Part shown: piece by piece, positions 45,840-54,883 of the stretch
Layout of the letters: every line of letters starts with the position of its first letter
Numbering within the stretch: the stretch's first letter is position 1
NCBI GenBank assembly: GCA_024666565.1
Contig: CP088295.1
Location: 1,860,001-1,924,000 of the forward strand
Source of the DNA: Svornostia abyssi
GTDB taxonomy: Bacteria; Actinomycetota; Thermoleophilia; Solirubrobacterales; Solirubrobacteraceae
DNA: 64,000 nt
Reading direction: 5' to 3'
Program-made: the position numbers and the translations under genes
Notes under the pieces: model-generated
Database searches by the model: none
What the model was told of the DNA's origin: nothing
The model's input: the letters and a program-made list of their open reading frames with translations, nothing else

Positions 45840-47490
45840 TCAGCGGCGCACCGTGACGCGGCGGGCCATGGAGGCGCGGTTGCCCGCGGCGTCGGTCGCG
45901 ACCACCGTCAGGCGCCACGCCGCGGCGCCGAGCTTGCGCTTCGCGACCTTCACGGTGTTCGCGCCCGCGATGCCGTTGACCCGCAGCGTGACCGTCCGCT
46001 TCCCTCGCGTGAATCGAAGTTCCACCCGCGCGGCTTCGGACAGCGAGAAGCGGATCGTGCCACCCCGGCGCCGGGTCAGGCCCTTGCCCAGCCGCAGGCT
46101 GGTGAGCTTCGGAGCGAGGGTGTCGGCCGGGGCCGGGGGCTCGGTGCCGCCGGGAGCCGGGGTGGTGCCCGAATCGGTGGTGCCGCCGCTCTCCGGCGCC
46201 GTGGGGCCGCTGCCGAGGTCCGGCGCCGGCGGCTGGTACTCGTAGGCGCCCTGGTCGCTGCGGGCCGTGCCGTCGGCGTCGCCGTCGCGCGGCCGCGTGG
46301 CGCCGAGGAGGTCGACTGCGAGCCCGCCGGCCGCCGGGTTCGCCCGGTCGATGGACGGCGAGCCGGGCAGCAGGCGGTAGGGGTCGGTGCCGCTGCCCAC
46401 GAACTTCGGGTCGCTGTTGATGCTGGTGAGCGACGTCACCGAACCATCGCCCACGCTCGTGCCCGTCGGTGCGAAGTTGCTGTGTTGAAAGCCGATCGTC
46501 GCGTTGCCGGTCGCACCGCCCACGGGCGCCTTGCGGTCGTACGTCGCAGGGAACGAGCGGACGATCGAGTTGACCAGCAGCGCGCTCGCGTTCGCCGTCA
46601 CGCCCGTGCCGACCTCGACCGCCACCGCGGGGTTCGACTGCCCCGCGAGCCCGACGATCGTCAGGTGGTCGCCCGTGAACGAGGCGCCGCCGCCCGGCGG
46701 TCGCGAGCACCGTGATCGGCCGAGCGGTCTGCGACGTGATCACGCTGTTGGACATCCCCACCGAGCCGCCGGCGGTGACGCGCACGGCGTAGGCCAGCGG
46801 GTCGGTGATGACGGTGCGCCGCACGGTGACCGGGACGTCGGCCGAGTCCGCGTAGATGCCCCAGCTCGGCGCTTCGATCCGCGAGCGCTCGACGGTCAGC
46901 GGCCCCGTCTCGGCGCCGTTGGTCCTGATCGCGTCGCCGAGCTCGCCACCGGGCGAGGCAGCGATGCGGCCGTCCACGAACGTGCCGCCCCCGACGAACG
47001 AGATCCCGTCGCCGCCGTCGTTGCGGACGTCGATGTCGACGTTGTCGAGGGTCGCCCCCTCGGCTTGCATCGCGCCTCCGAGATCCTCGGGGATCGACGC
47101 CGGGACGCGCACCGTCAGGTTGCGCATGGTGATCGCCCGCGCGCCCGGTTCGATGTTCATGACGAAGATGTTGCCGGTGCTCGAGGTGGTGACCACCGTC
47201 GATTCGGGGCCGGCGCCGATGATCTCCAGTGCGTCGTCGGCCCCCGAATCGGTCTCGATCGACCCGGACTCGGTGATCACGCCCGCCGCGACGTGGATCG
47301 TGTCCTTCACGCCGTCGCTCTGGTTCGCCTGCATCGCGGTCTCGAGGCTGCCGAGCTTGACGTTCGTGCCGTTGTTCGGGCACGCGGCGCTGTAGTCCGG
47401 CACGCAGAACGTGGTCGCCTGCGCCGATCCTGCCCCGATCAGGGCGAGAGCGGCGGCGAGGGCTGCAGCGGTGAGGTGATGGCGCGACAT
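45840..47490 (-). CDS. Secreted right-handed beta-helix protein (apparent frameshift)
   Basis: About 549 residues. Signal peptide AAALAAALALIGAGSAQATT, then pectate-lyase-like beta-helix turns (LEIIGAGPESTVVTTSSTGN, ITMRNLTVRVPASIPEDLGG) and a LLPGSPSIDRANPAAGG segment seen in choice-of-anchor proteins. The C-terminal 85 residues are the shared basic module (RRRGGTIRFSLSEAARVELR to RRVTVRR). The frame breaks at GCCCGGC 46692-46698. Dropping one base gives ITVLATAGGGASFTGDHLTI. ATG at 47490 has GGAG six bases upstream, so earlier starts are not used. No catalytic residues identified; probably structural or glycan-binding. Confidence 0.82.
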
Positions 47491-47558
47491 GGTGAGCTCC
47501 AGGAATCCGGTCATTCGATGGCCGGTCAACTCGGCGCCGCGGCATCATTTACTGTGGG

Positions 47559-47575
47559 TCACCGGACACGGGTGA
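47559..47575. promoter_or_regulatory. Possible AsnC/Lrp operator in the divergent gap
   Basis: TCACC-7 bases-GGTGA, an imperfect dyad in the 105-base gap between the beta-helix gene and the AsnC-type regulator. Lrp/AsnC proteins commonly bind such dyads at their own promoters. The arms are only 5 bp, so this is weak. Confidence 0.25.
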
Positions 47576-47595
47576 AAACGCTGCAATCCGCGGTG

Positions 47596-48093
47596 ATGAC
47601 AGTGGATACCGAGGGAACAGACGACATCGACCGCGAGATCATCCGTGCGCTGACCGCCGACGCCCGGATGAGCTTCCGCGAGCTGGGCGAGCGGGTGTCC
47701 CTGAGCGCGAACGCCGCCGCCGAGCGCGTGCGGCGCCTGTGCGACCGCGGCGTCATCACCGGCTTCACGGCCGTGCTGAACCCCGCGGCATCGGGCCGCC
47801 GCCTCGTCGCGCTCGTCGACGTCCGACTCTCCGGCCCCGACGCGAGCGACCGGTTCGAGCGCCTCGCCGCCTCGCTCGAACAGGTCACCGACTGCGCGCA
47901 CGTCACCGGCCGGTCGGACTATGCGCTCCGCGTGGTCACCGAGGACCCCGCGGAGCTCGACCGCCTCATCCGGACGCTGAAGACGAAGGGTGGCGTCGTG
48001 GAGACCGACACCCGCATCGCGTTACGGACCGTGGTGTCGCGCAGCGGGCCGGTCCGTCCCCGGCCCGCTGCGCCGCCGCTCAGCGGCGAGTGA
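47596..48093 (+). CDS. Lrp/AsnC-family transcriptional regulator
   Basis: 165 residues. N-terminal winged helix opening IDREIIRALTADARMSFREL, with recognition helix region VSLSANAAAERVRRLCDRGV, then the RAM ligand domain (VALVDVRLSGPDASDRFERL, CAHVTGRSDYALRVVTEDPA). Usually senses an amino acid and regulates its own and neighbouring genes. ATG at 47596 is chosen; GTG at 47593 and 47602 are in frame. The Pro/Arg-rich tail is longer than usual. It overlaps the converging propeller gene by 14 bases at the 3' ends. Confidence 0.9.
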   Translation: MTVDTEGTDDIDREIIRALTADARMSFRELGERVSLSANAAAERVRRLCDRGVITGFTAVLNPAASGRRLVALVDVRLSGPDASDRFERLAASLEQVTDCAHVTGRSDYALRVVTEDPAELDRLIRTLKTKGGVVETDTRIALRTVVSRSGPVRPRPAAPPLSGE

Positions 48094-50528
48094 TCTTGAA
48101 CGTCACGGTGCGCGCCGCGCCGCGGTTGCCGGCGGCGTCGACCGGCGTGATGACCGCCCGGTAGCTGCCCGTCGCCAGCGCCTTGCCGCCCGCCTTCAGC
48201 GCGACGGCAAGCTTCGCGGAGCCCGCGGAGGCCGGCATCGTCTTGGTCAGCACGGTCTTGGCGATCGTGCAGCGCTTGCCCTTCTTGCGGCCGGTCTTGC
48301 AGGCCTTGCCGACCTTGCGGCCCTTCGTCAGCCGCTGGATCTGCACGCGGATCGAGCTCGCCTCGCTCGGGCGCAGGGAGATCCTCAGCGTCCCGCCCCG
48401 CTTGACCTTCGCCGTGGACAGGGACACGCCGGAGAGGACGGGCGCGAGGGTGTCCGCGGCCTGGACAGGCGGGGAGGACGGCGGCTGCGGCGCGGGTGCC
48501 GGCGGCGCCGGGACCTCCACGGCGGGCGACGGCGGGTTGACGACGACCCCGCTCAGCGGCGTCTGCTTGAAGACGGCGTTCGGCAGGAAGATGGCCTCGT
48601 TCGAGTCGGCCTTGATCTCCGCCTTCAGGCGCTTGCCGAGATCGGCGGCGGTCAGCTTGTAGAGGGCGCCCTTCTGGCCGGACAGCGTCTCGCACGAGCC
48701 GCCCGGCGGCATCGCAGCGCATCCACTGCCGCTCGTACGTCGTGCCCGGGTATTCCCACTTGCCGACGTTGGCGATGAGCGCATCGCCGACCACCGGGGC
48801 GCCCTCGAGGAACGGGGCCACGAGGTTCGTCGCCTGCTTGGGGCGGACGATGTTCGACACGTTGCCGAAGTCGTCGGTCTGCGCGGAACCCGCCGAGTTC
48901 GTCCCGACCGCCTTGACCGCGAGCCGCTTGTTGACGTCAGCGTCCGTCAGCGTGCGCTTGTCCGACGCGGTCTGGCCGATGTAGTCACAGTTCGACGTGC
49001 TCCCGTTCTCCGGGCAGCGGTACCACCGGTACGCGAACGAGGTGGCCGCCGGGATGAACGTGGGCGGGGTCGCGTCGATCTGCTCGCCCGAGTAGCGCTG
49101 CGTCGTCTCGATGGTCGCGTTGCCCTTGACGCTCGCCCCGGGCAGGAGGCTGGGGTCGCCGGCGATCGCGCCGACCGGGTCGCTCGCCTTGTCGATGTCG
49201 ACGAAGGTCTCGACGTCGTTCTCCGCCGTGACGACCGAGCGGACGTACTTGTTCTTGTCCTCGTCGCGCAGGGTGTAGGTCTTCTGGTCAGCGTCATCGA
49301 TGTCGGTGCAGCTGGCCCCATTCGAGGTCGTGCACCGCTGCCACTGGTAGGTGTAGGTGATGTCCTTGGTGCCGCCCCACGTGCCGTTGGACGTCTCGAC
49401 GGTCTTGCCGACCTCGAGCGTCCCGGTCACCTCGGGCTTGACGGTGTTGAACGGCGGGACGAGGGTCAGCGCATAGCCGCCGTTGCCGTCGGTGCCCGCG
49501 ATGAAGGATCCAAGGGCCGGATTGAAGTCCGCGATCGTCCAGAAGATGTTGTGCCCGCCGAGCCCGGCGTCGTCGACATGGCGCCACTTGACGGGACCGA
49601 GGTCGAACTGGTTCAGCGGGTTCGTGTTCTTCCCGGTGCCGACCCACAGGCCCTTCTCCGTGGCCGCGTAGAGGCGGGTCTGATCGCCGACGCCGCGGAT
49701 CAGCATGCCGCGGACGGTGTTCGCGTTCAGGACGGTGCTGCCGGAGCCGTTGATCGCGTGCCACGTGATGCCGGCGTTGGCCGTGCGGTACACGCCGTCG
49801 GTCGTCCCGGCGTAGTAGACGGCCGGGTTGATCGTGTCCTTGTAGATGCGCAGTGTCACGCCCGAGATGCCGTCGCCCGCGGGCGTCCACGACGCGCCGG
49901 CGTCGAGCGAGCGGAAGATGCCGCTGCTCGTCGCCGCCAGGACGACGTTCGGGACGAACGACGTCATGTGCCAGACCGTCGTGGCAGCCGGCATCCCGTT
50001 GCCCGGCGCCGGGTGGATCCAGGTGGCGCCGCCGTTGGTGCTGCGGAAGACCCCGCTGGAGAAACCGCCGGCCAGAAGCGCGCCGCCGGGGACCTGGTAG
50101 AGCGTCTGGACGGCGGTGTTCAGCTTCTTCGGCTGCGCGGGGTTGTCCTCCGGCCCCTGCGCGACCGGCTGCCAGGCGCCGCCGTTCGTCGAGGCGAACA
50201 GGCCTGCGCTGGTCCCGGCGAGCATCCGGCTGCCGTCCTTGAAGACGGTGCGGACGTTCTTCGCGCCCGGGATGCCCTCGAGGCCGCTGTTGAAGGCCGA
50301 CCAGCTCACGCCGGCGTTGGTCGAGCGGAAGACCCCGTCGTCCTCCGTGGCGGCGTAGACCTGCGTTGGTAGCGAGCCCGTCGTGTACTCGCGCACGTGG
50401 TCTGCACCGGCGGCGGTGGTCAGGCCACCGAGGTTGGTCCAGGTGCCGAGACCGGCGTGTGCGGAAGGAGCCAGTGCGGTGAACGCAGCGGCGGCAGACA
50501 GAACGGCGAACAGCAGGCGGCGGGTCAT
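48080..50528 (-). CDS. Secreted beta-propeller (BNR/sortilin-like) protein with C-terminal module (apparent frameshift)
   Basis: About 815 residues. Signal peptide (LLFAVLSAAAAFTALAPSAH). Five or more propeller-like repeats with the Asp-box-like pattern GVFRSTNAGVSWSAFNSGLE, GVFRSTNGGATWIHPAPGNG, GIFRSLDAGASWTPAGDGIS. Then three Ig-like repeats with the pattern YTYQWQRC / FAYRWYRC / YERQWMRC about 95-100 residues apart. The C-terminal shared basic module (KRGGTLRISLRPSEASSIRV to TVTFKITRR) follows. The frame breaks at GCCCGGC 48701-48707. Dropping one base gives RCDAAGGSCETLSGQKGALY. Role probably adhesion or surface glycan recognition. GGAG lies upstream of the ATG at 50528. Confidence 0.85.
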
Positions 50529-50542
50529 GGAAAAGCTCCGGG

Positions 50543-50580
50543 CCGGGGTCGGGTTGCGATCGTGCAACCTACGACCCCGG
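50543..50580 (-). terminator. Strong hairpin between RTX and propeller genes
   Basis: CCGGGGTCG and GGTTGC pair with GCAACC and CGACCCCGG around the loop GATCGT, a 15-bp stem with a 2-base bulge. On the minus strand it follows the RTX stop by 25 bases and precedes the propeller start by 15. There is a TTTT after it, so it could be a terminator or an attenuator in the leader. Confidence 0.6.
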
Positions 50581-50604
50581 CCGTTCTTACGCCGCCTCCC
50601 CGGT

Positions 50605-52123
50605 TTATCGCTTGAGCGAGATCCGGTGCGATGCCGTGACCTTCGGGCCCTTCGCGGGGGTGAATGTCACCTTCAGCGCCAGCGTCGCGCTCTTCGCGCG
50701 GCGCAGCGCCCGCTTGCCGGCCTTCGTGAAGCGGAGCTTCACGGCGACCTTGTTCGCGCCCGACGCCTTGGCGGCGCCCTTGGCGACCGTCTTGCCCGCG
50801 CGGGTCGCGACGACCGAGACCTTGCCCTTGCCGGGCGCCGTCACGTCGACGACGAAGCCCTTGCGCAGCGCCTTGGCGAGCTTCGTGCCGCGGAGCTTCA
50901 GCGGGAGCGCCGACGCGGTCGCGGTGCCGCCGCCCTGCTGCTGGCCGCCCGCAGGGCCGGAGCCCTTGACGACGTTCTCGCAGCCGCTGACGACGTCGTT
51001 GGCGTCGACGTACGCGGTGTCGTTGCCGATCCCGCAGTCGATCGAGTCGACCTCGCCGTCCTGCGCGTAGATCGTGTCGTTGCCGAACGGCAGGCGGCAC
51101 TGGATGTAGTTGCACGCGCTGCTCGGGGCGTCACCGTGGATCTGGTCGCGGCCCGGGCCGCCGGTGACCGTGTCGTCGCCGTAGCCGCCGGCGAGCTGGT
51201 CGTCGCCCGCCCCGCCGTCGACCTCGTCGGCATGGTCGAACGACGTGAGCTTGTCGTTGCCGCCGTTGCCGACCATCTTCGTCGAGCCGTCGCTCGTGTT
51301 GAACACGGTGAACTCGTCGGCGTCGTTGCCGCCGATCAGCGTCGCCGGGGCGTTGAGGTAGATCTTCTCCAGGCCCGTGACGTTGTCGTTCTCGCCGGGG
51401 CGGCCATCGTTGGCGGTGCCGTCGAGGCTGACGGTGATCATCGGCTGGAACTTGCCGGACTCGACCATCCAGTCGCCGTCCGTGTTGTCGAAGCCCGCGC
51501 CGCCGTCGATGACGTCGGCGAACTGGTCGCGGTAGCCGTCGCCGCGCAGCTTGTCGTTGCCGCCCTCGCCGAAGAGCTGGTCGCTGCCGGCCTGGCCCTC
51601 GAGCTCGTCGTCGCCCTCGCCGCCGCGCAGGACGTCGTCGGCCGCGCCGCCGGTGATCTTGTCGTTGCCGGCGCCGCCGATGAGGGTCTCGCTGATCTCG
51701 CCGAACGCCGCACCCCGCAGCATGTCGTCGCCGGTGCCACCGTCGACCGTCACGGGGATACCGGCCGGGAGGTCGTCGCCGACGTTCACGACGTCCTTGC
51801 CGTCGCCGGTCTCGATGCGGATGCCGTTGGACGGCACCGGGCACGTCGCCCACTGGTGGAACTCGCTGTCAAACGTGCAGCCCGGCGGCGTCGGGCTTGT
51901 TCGTGTCGTTGACCGCGAGCATGCCCGGCTGGTCGGCGTGGGCCCCGATGCCCACGAAGTTCGCTTCTCCCGGTGAGGCTCTCAAGACGAGCGTGCCCCC
52001 TTCATACGTGATCGTGCTCGCTGAAGCGGTGGCGGCGCCGAGGGCGCCGTAGCAGGCTGCGAGCAGGGCGAGGACGATGCCGGCCCGCCGCAGGATGGTG
52101 ATGTGGGTGGTGGTGGTCGTCAT
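50605..52123 (-). CDS. Secreted RTX-type calcium-binding protein (apparent frameshift)
   Basis: About 505 residues. Signal peptide IVLALLAACYGALGAATASA, then GGTLVLRASPGEANFVGIGA, and a long RTX stretch (GGAGNDKITGGAADDVLRGG, GGEGDDELEGQAGSDQLFGE, GGAGDDQLAGGYGDDTVTGG). Two Cys pairs occur late in the repeats (ACNYIQCRLPF, SIDCGIGND). A basic C-terminal module ends in SHRISLKR. The frame breaks at GCCCGGC 51880-51886. Dropping one base gives KPDAAGCTFDSEFHQWATCP and joins the signal peptide to the repeats. The start is ATG at 52123. Paralogue of the RTX protein at 37375 in layout. Confidence 0.83.
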
Positions 52124-52271
52124 GGCCCCAACCTTTCCGCGCGTGCGCCCGCCTGCCATCGGGAGCGCCCCGGAACCTGACCCCCAAGATCGGGGAGGGG
52201 GCCCCCAAGGCCTTGCGCCGCCAGGTACCTTGTCCGGGCCGTGGAGCACCGATGCTCGCGGTCTCACCACC

Positions 52272-53384
52272 TTGCGCCTGCGCTTCCTCACCTGTCTTGT
52301 CGCTGCCGCCGCGGGCGTCGTCGCGAGCCCCGCGCGCGCGGCGCCGGTGCCGATCGTCGACTGCATCACGCCGACCGGGGAGGCCTCGAACCTGTGGTGG
52401 ATCTCCTTCGGGTACGTCAACACGGGGGCGCAGCAGTTCATCGACTTCGGCGACCAGAATCAGGTCGTCCCCGGGCTCGGCTACCAGGGGCAGCCCACGG
52501 TCTTCAACACGGGGTCGTACCCGCGGGTGTTCCGGGCGGTGTTCAACGCGGAGGCGTTCACCGGCGTGTCGTGGGAGCTCGCCGGGGCGTCCGCGACCGC
52601 CACGCTGCAGTCTCCGCGTTGCCTCGCCGGCGCGACCGGGCCGGCGAGTGACGTCACGGGTTCCAGCGCGACGCTCAACGGGCTGGTCGAGCCCGACGGG
52701 TTCGACACCGCGTACCTCTTCGACTACGGCACCACCATCGCGTACGGGCAGCGGACGCCCGAGCGCCGGTCCAGCAGCGCGTCCGGCGTGCAGGTCTCCG
52801 CGCCCCTGACGGGGCTCCAGCCGGGCACGACCTACCACTACCGGCTCGTCGCGAGCGGGTCGCTGACGTCGGTCGGCGAGGACCGCACGTTCAGGACACC
52901 GCCGGCGCCTGTGCCGGCGCCCACGCCGCCTCCTGACCTCCCGGCGCCACAGAACCTCGCGCCCGCCGCCGTGGTCGTGCCCGCCGCGGGGCCGTCTCCC
53001 ACGCTGACGGATCTCGTGCTCATGCGCTCCGGGCCGCGGTCACGCGTGCGGGTCGGTCGCACCTTCACGGTGCGGCTGACGACGACGAACCGCGGGCCGG
53101 CGAGCGCCACGGGCGCCGGGCTCGTCCATCGGCTCAGCGACGGGCTGCGGCTGGTCTCCGCACGCGGCCCGGCGGGCCGTTGCTGGGGCAAGAGCACGGT
53201 CCGCTGCCCGCTGGGAACGGTCGCCGCCGGGCAGCGCATCACGGTGATGATGCGTCTGCGTGCCACCCGTGCCGGCCGCCTCACGGACGCGGCAACGGTC
53301 GCAGCCGATCAGGCGGACACGCGGGTCGCCGACAACGCCGTCGGCGGCACCCTGCGAGCGCGCAAGCTCGTGCGCCGCCGCTGA
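52272..53384 (+). CDS. Secreted Fn3/DUF11-like protein
   Basis: About 370 residues. No ATG with a good signal peptide is in frame nearby; TTG at 52272 gives RLRFLTCLVAAAAGVVASPA, a convincing Sec signal ending ARAAP. An N-terminal domain with two Cys (VDCITPTGE, QSPRCLAGA) is followed by an Fn3-like unit (TLNGLVEPDGFDTAYLFDYG, PLTGLQPGTTYHYRLVASGS), a Pro-rich linker and a DUF11-like domain (VRLTTTNRGPASATGAGLVH) with basic tail KLVRRR. Function unknown; likely wall-associated. The divergent gap to the RTX gene is about 150 bases and contains a 10-base palindrome GGGGGCCCCC at 52197. Confidence 0.7.
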   Translation: MRLRFLTCLVAAAAGVVASPARAAPVPIVDCITPTGEASNLWWISFGYVNTGAQQFIDFGDQNQVVPGLGYQGQPTVFNTGSYPRVFRAVFNAEAFTGVSWELAGASATATLQSPRCLAGATGPASDVTGSSATLNGLVEPDGFDTAYLFDYGTTIAYGQRTPERRSSSASGVQVSAPLTGLQPGTTYHYRLVASGSLTSVGEDRTFRTPPAPVPAPTPPPDLPAPQNLAPAAVVVPAAGPSPTLTDLVLMRSGPRSRVRVGRTFTVRLTTTNRGPASATGAGLVHRLSDGLRLVSARGPAGRCWGKSTVRCPLGTVAAGQRITVMMRLRATRAGRLTDAATVAADQADTRVADNAVGGTLRARKLVRRR

Positions 53385-53470
53385 GCACCCGTCGACGAGT
53401 CTGGGCGAACTCCTGCAATGCGCGGCGCGGCCTCAGCGATGAGGCAGCGCGTCCGACTACTCGGGAGGCC

Positions 53471-53749
53471 ATGTACATCCCGTCCTCGGTCAGCACCAAG
53501 CCCATCCAGCGCGGCGACTTCTACGAGGACTGTCACTACCACCCGATGCTGTGCCTGTCGGCGGAGGGGGACAAGCTGGTCGGCGTCTCGCTCGTCACCG
53601 GGGGCATGGGCGTGTGCAGCGAGCACGACTGCGCGGCGGTGCCGATGACCGTCGAGGAGGCGATCGATCGCAAGTTGCACTGGGACGAGATCGCCGAGGA
53701 CCTGCAGGATCTCCCCGAGGCGATCCACTGGGAGCGCATCGAGGACTGA
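53471..53749 (+). CDS. Small conserved-looking soluble protein (92 aa)
   Basis: A GGGAGG ribosome site two bases upstream of the ATG supports this start. The sequence is acidic (EEAIDRKLHWDEIAEDLQDL) with Cys/His in ECD-like positions (YEDCHYHPMLCLSAEG, GVCSEHDCAAVP), which could bind a metal. No signal peptide. Family not recognised. It lies 87 bases after the Fn3 gene and is closed by the hairpin at 53752. Confidence 0.6.
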   Translation: MYIPSSVSTKPIQRGDFYEDCHYHPMLCLSAEGDKLVGVSLVTGGMGVCSEHDCAAVPMTVEEAIDRKLHWDEIAEDLQDLPEAIHWERIED

Positions 53750-53751
53750 CG

Positions 53752-53784
53752 CACCGGCGACCGCGCGGGGCGCGATCGCCGGTG
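53752..53784. terminator. Bidirectional terminator hairpin
   Basis: CACCGGCGA pairs perfectly with TCGCCGGTG (9 bp). After one C-A mismatch, an inner CGCGC/GCGCG arm adds 5 bp around a GGG loop. It lies between the converging 92-aa gene and the protease gene. Confidence 0.7.
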
Positions 53785-53792
53785 GGAGGGCG

Positions 53793-54719
53793 TCAGGAGA
53801 ACAGCTCCTCGAGGGGATTGCTGCTCTCAGGCTCCGGCTGCTGTCCGTAGCCGGGGGCGGGAGACTGCTCTTCGCCGTACGGCGACTGCTGCTGCTGGCC
53901 GTAGGGCGACTCCTGCCCGTAGGGGGAGGTCTGCTGCGGCTGTTCCTGCTGCTGCACGTCACCGGAGTCGCCGGACTTCGCACGCTCGAGGAACTGCTGC
54001 ACGGTGGTGGCCGGGACGGCGAAGCCGACGCCGGTGCTGCCGCCGCTGGAGGACGCGATCTGCGAGTTCACGCCGATCACCTGGCCGTCGCTGTTGAGCA
54101 GCGGCCCGCCGGAGTTGCCGGGGTTGATCGCCGCGTCGGTCTGGATGACGCCGCTGATGGTCGCGCCGTCGGGCGCCTGGATGTCACGGTTCAGCGCGGA
54201 GACGATGCCGGTGGTCAGGGTCTGGTCGAGCCCGAACGGGCTGCCGATGGCAAACGCGGCGTCGCCGACGTTGGCCTCGCCGCTGAGCGCCAGCGGCTGC
54301 AGGCCGTCGCCGTCGATCTTCAGGAGGGCGAGATCGCTCGAGACATCGGCGGCCACGAGCTGCGCCTGCTGGGTCTCGCCGTCGGTGCCGAGCTTCACGC
54401 CGATCTGCTGCGCGCCGTTGACGACGTGCGCGTTCGTGACGATGAGGCCGTCTTCGGAGACGACGAAGCCGGAGCCGGCGCCCTGGCCCTGCTGGCCGGC
54501 GACCTGGATGAAGGCGATGGAGTTCTTCGCGCCGTCGTAGACCTGACGGGCGGTGGACGTCTCGTCGGAGACGGAGCGGTTGGCGCCCGCGGTGGCGGGC
54601 GCGGCGGCCTGGGGCCGCGAGGTGGGGTCGGAGGGCGACAGCTGTTCGAAAGCCACGGCGCCGCCGACGGCCGCAGTAGCGGCCACGGCGACGGTCGCCA
54701 GTGCGGTCTTGGTGTGCAT
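53793..54719 (-). CDS. HtrA/DegQ-like trypsin-fold serine protease without PDZ
   Basis: 308 residues from ATG 54719. One N-terminal hydrophobic anchor (TALATVAVAATAAVGGAVAF), so probably membrane-tethered with the protease domain outside. Catalytic triad H98 (VTNAHVV), D129 (SSDLALLK), S203 (INPGNSGGPL). There is no PDZ domain. Instead the C-terminus is a Gln/Pro/Tyr/Gly-rich tail with repeats SPYGQ, SPYGQQQQ and SPYGEEQ. GTG at 54728 is an alternative start. Likely a quality-control protease for the many exported proteins around it. Confidence 0.9.
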   Translation of the reverse strand: MHTKTALATVAVAATAAVGGAVAFEQLSPSDPTSRPQAAAPATAGANRSVSDETSTARQVYDGAKNSIAFIQVAGQQGQGAGSGFVVSEDGLIVTNAHVVNGAQQIGVKLGTDGETQQAQLVAADVSSDLALLKIDGDGLQPLALSGEANVGDAAFAIGSPFGLDQTLTTGIVSALNRDIQAPDGATISGVIQTDAAINPGNSGGPLLNSDGQVIGVNSQIASSSGGSTGVGFAVPATTVQQFLERAKSGDSGDVQQQEQPQQTSPYGQESPYGQQQQSPYGEEQSPAPGYGQQPEPESSNPLEELFS

Positions 54720-54883
54720 GTCGAACACTGTGCGGCCCGCTGCTGGCGCTGGGCTAACGCACGGGCAAAGGGTTCCTGAAGACCTCCCAAGGCGGACATA
54801 AAGGGGCCGGCAGGCGACACGTACGCATTCGTGCGAACCGCACGTTGCCCCAGTGCTCTGGAAGTGGGAGGATCCGCGCGCCC

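Noticed and set aside
42066..46715. A 1549-codon open frame on the plus strand across the transglutaminase-DUF2126 and ATP-grasp genes
   Set aside because: Its translation is Arg/Pro/Val-rich with no domain, and it lies antisense to genes with full catalytic motifs. Long antisense frames are expected at this GC content.
52197..52206. GGGGGCCCCC palindrome as an operator
   Set aside because: A simple GC palindrome of this size is expected by chance in such DNA, and no regulator is adjacent.
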